Origin: Paenibacillaceae bacterium GAS479
GTDB lineage: Bacteria > Bacillota > Bacilli > Paenibacillales > Paenibacillaceae
Assembly: GCA_900105225.1 (NCBI GenBank)
Contig: LT629764.1
Span: forward strand, 32,098 to 96,097
DNA: 64,000 nucleotides
Direction: 5' to 3'
A model generated the notes under the pieces. That model was given only the letters and a program-made list of their open reading frames with translations. It had not been told where the DNA came from and did no database searches. A program made the position numbers and the translations under genes. Of the stretch, positions 62,889-64,000 are shown piece by piece (within the stretch, counting starts at the first letter, position 1; every line of letters starts with the position of its first letter).

Positions 62889-63287
62889 TTGGTCATGGAA
62901 GGTCGTCGGGTTCCTGAGTCATTTGAACGGGAAATGATCAGGGACTATATCATACTTACCCATATGGAAACGATGTTGCAGCGAAGTCTGGATGATTTCC
63001 GGTTCAGTGAAGACATACTCAGAAATTTATACGCTATGGCCGGCCAGGAAGTCATGGATCGGATAACGAACAGACAACGGGAGATTCGGCGGGAGCTGGC
63101 TTCTCGGGATATTAAACTGCTAATGGATGCCGAACCGCAATTCGGGGCTTTCGTTTACAACTACAAATTTCTCTACCACGGCTACCATCAGGAATTTGGG
63201 ATGACTCGGGATGTGATGCGGTCGCAAATCAGCATAAAGTTTGGAGAGATCGCTGGGGATTTATCTACTTTACTGAAACAAAAATAG
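62889..63287 (+). CDS. Uncharacterised helical protein
   Basis: The frame is best started at TTG 62889, nine bases after GGAGG (132 residues), or ATG 62895 (MEGRRVPESFERE). A TATAAT box is at 62849. The protein is helical and charged (REMIRDYIILTHMETMLQRS, MDRITNRQREIRRELASRD) and soluble. I recognise no family. It has its own terminator. Confidence 0.6.
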   Translation: MVMEGRRVPESFEREMIRDYIILTHMETMLQRSLDDFRFSEDILRNLYAMAGQEVMDRITNRQREIRRELASRDIKLLMDAEPQFGAFVYNYKFLYHGYHQEFGMTRDVMRSQISIKFGEIAGDLSTLLKQK

Positions 63288-63320
63288 CCCCCACTGGCCT
63301 TTTACGGCTGGCGGGGGTTT
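63286..63320 (+). terminator. Terminator of the helical-protein gene
   Basis: GCCCCC and GGGGGT close a stem with inner GGCC/GGCT pairing, followed by TTT. It overlaps the stop codon of the gene. Confidence 0.8.
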
Positions 63321-63329
63321 CGTCTGTGT

Positions 63330-63620
63330 TTAATTCACACATTTATTATCTTCCTGTTCAAATCGTCTAATAATCATTGAGTTAATGAATCGATTTGAGT
63401 CTTTAAACTTCAGCAGCTGTTTTATCTGGTCAAATGTTAAATCGTCAAGTAACGGAATGAATGAGGAGTTAAGAAACGAAGATGATACAGAATTCATTCC
63501 CTCAAAAGACAGCGTAACTTTCTGTCCCATAAATAATGGTTTGGATATGAGATTGTAAATCTCGTCACCTTGCTCATTAGTGTAACAACTAGTCACATAA
63601 TCCTTTAATACGAAGTCCAT
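63330..63620 (-). CDS. STAS-like protein (DUF4325 type)
   Basis: The 96-residue protein has the DUF4325 core VTLSFEGMNSVSSSFLNSSF, in which a strand-turn-helix of STAS type is recognisable. It starts within the 3' end of the upstream ATPase gene (16-base overlap), so the two are translated together. GAGGAGG precedes its ATG inside that gene. The pair resembles ATPase and STAS partner-switch modules (as SpoIIAB/SpoIIAA), but function is unknown. Confidence 0.78.
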   Translation of the reverse strand: MDFVLKDYVTSCYTNEQGDEIYNLISKPLFMGQKVTLSFEGMNSVSSSFLNSSFIPLLDDLTFDQIKQLLKFKDSNRFINSMIIRRFEQEDNKCVN

Positions 63621-64000
63621 TCAAATTCCTCCTCTTCCTCAAAATCCAGGGTATCAGTCCGCAACTTTAGCAAAACAATTGTCCCGTTATAATATCCCTT
63701 AGAAACCCTCAGTCGTTTCTCACCTTCAGGATTCTTTTTATAAGTATATTTCACTTCACCCGCGTTGGAAATGATTTTTATAGATCCTTTATTATTCTTT
63801 ATGATTGCTAACAAGTTCTCAAGTCCAAGACCTCTATTGCCCGGTTTCGACTTAGTTGAAACCTTATGTTCAGTAGCAAAATCGATATACATGTAGTCGG
63901 ATGTTAAAGCTTCGCCTTTAAGATTGTGTGTAAATTTCTCTTTCATCTTCTCAGCGATGCCTCTTCCGGCGTCACCTACACATAATACAATTTCATTCAT
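63605..64000 (-). CDS. GHKL-type ATPase, C-terminal part (cut by window edge)
   Basis: At least 131 residues are present, with the ATP-lid motifs of the GHKL fold: VGDAGRGIAEKM (N-G1 box, DxGxG) and GNRGLGLENLLAII (G2 box). A beta-strand tail and acidic EEEEEFEW end follow. The N-box lies beyond the window. It overlaps the STAS-like gene. It is too short here to tell a protein kinase from a nucleotide-driven switch or MORC-like ATPase. Confidence 0.8.
   Translation of the reverse strand: MNEIVLCVGDAGRGIAEKMKEKFTHNLKGEALTSDYMYIDFATEHKVSTKSKPGNRGLGLENLLAIIKNNKGSIKIISNAGEVKYTYKKNPEGEKRLRVSKGYYNGTIVLLKLRTDTLDFEEEEEFEWTSY

Noticed and set aside
60667..64000. Prophage
   Set aside because: Only small HTH genes and orphans are present; no integrase, portal, capsid or lysis genes are visible.
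1..64000. tRNA or rRNA genes
   Set aside because: No cloverleaf with GTTCRANNC arm and CCA-type end or rRNA core sequence was noticed, although short tRNAs could be missed by eye.

Overview
The window reads as chromosomal DNA of a Paenibacillus-like member of the Bacillales. The reasons are moderate GC with strong AGGAGG-type ribosome binding sites, a T-box leader, bacillithiol genes (bshA, bshB1), DnaD, Rex and IDEAL/YpiB proteins. A long minus-strand block also keeps the Bacillus subtilis gene order ypiB-ypiF-qcrABC-ypjA-ypjB-ypjC/ypjD-dapB-mgsA-bshB1-bshA-cca-birA-panBCD-dinG-ypmB-asnS-dnaD.

Layout. 0-0.6 kb: the start of leuC (minus, runs off the window), whose leader carries about 42 copies of a 5-bp repeat, facing a LysR regulator. 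1.5-11 kb: omega-amidase mtnU, a secreted protein, aminotransferase mtnE, then a T-box leader followed by proB-proA-proC-mtnW-mtnX-mtnB, so proline synthesis and methionine salvage share one run of genes. 11-14 kb: a MocR-type regulator divergent from a DMT exporter, and a decayed VOC gene. 14-19 kb: a sugar/polyol catabolic cluster (two xylose-isomerase-like TIM barrels, a Gfo/Idh/MocA dehydrogenase, a 5'-truncated deaminase) with a divergent AraC regulator. 19-22 kb: small membrane proteins, an inducible chloramphenicol acetyltransferase with its leader peptide and attenuator, an AT-rich orphan, ferritin and a DUF1450 protein.

22-54 kb is mostly core housekeeping on the minus strand: dnaD/asnS, ackA with an overlapping 3-hydroxyacyl-CoA dehydrogenase, an FtsH-like protease without the usual extracytoplasmic domain plus a membrane-anchored partner, ypmB, mtaD, rex, dinG, pantothenate synthesis with an unusual small ORF and terminator in its leader, birA, cca, bacillithiol synthesis, mgsA, dapB, the menaquinol:cytochrome c reductase, and an ECF sigma/anti-sigma pair. 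An IS-end-derived MITE-like element lies at 45.4-45.6 kb.

54-64 kb is accessory and more AT-rich: a secreted malectin-FN3-GH18 chitinase, an orphan LacI regulator, an MFS exporter with a luciferase-like oxidoreductase behind a palindromic operator, and a protein with a YjcZ-like anchor and an unknown beta-rich domain. After these come very small genes each closed by its own hairpin: an XRE regulator, a cationic 52-residue peptide under a promoter containing an operator, and a 32-residue membrane peptide overlapping an HTH gene. The window ends in a STAS-like/GHKL-ATPase pair.

The items most worth a second look are the FtsH-like pair, the GHKL-ATPase/STAS-like pair, the membrane-peptide/HTH operon, the panB leader ORF plus terminator, the leuC leader repeat, and the T-box-proBAC-mtnWXB arrangement. 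Function calls rest on motif recognition and gene context; no database search was run.
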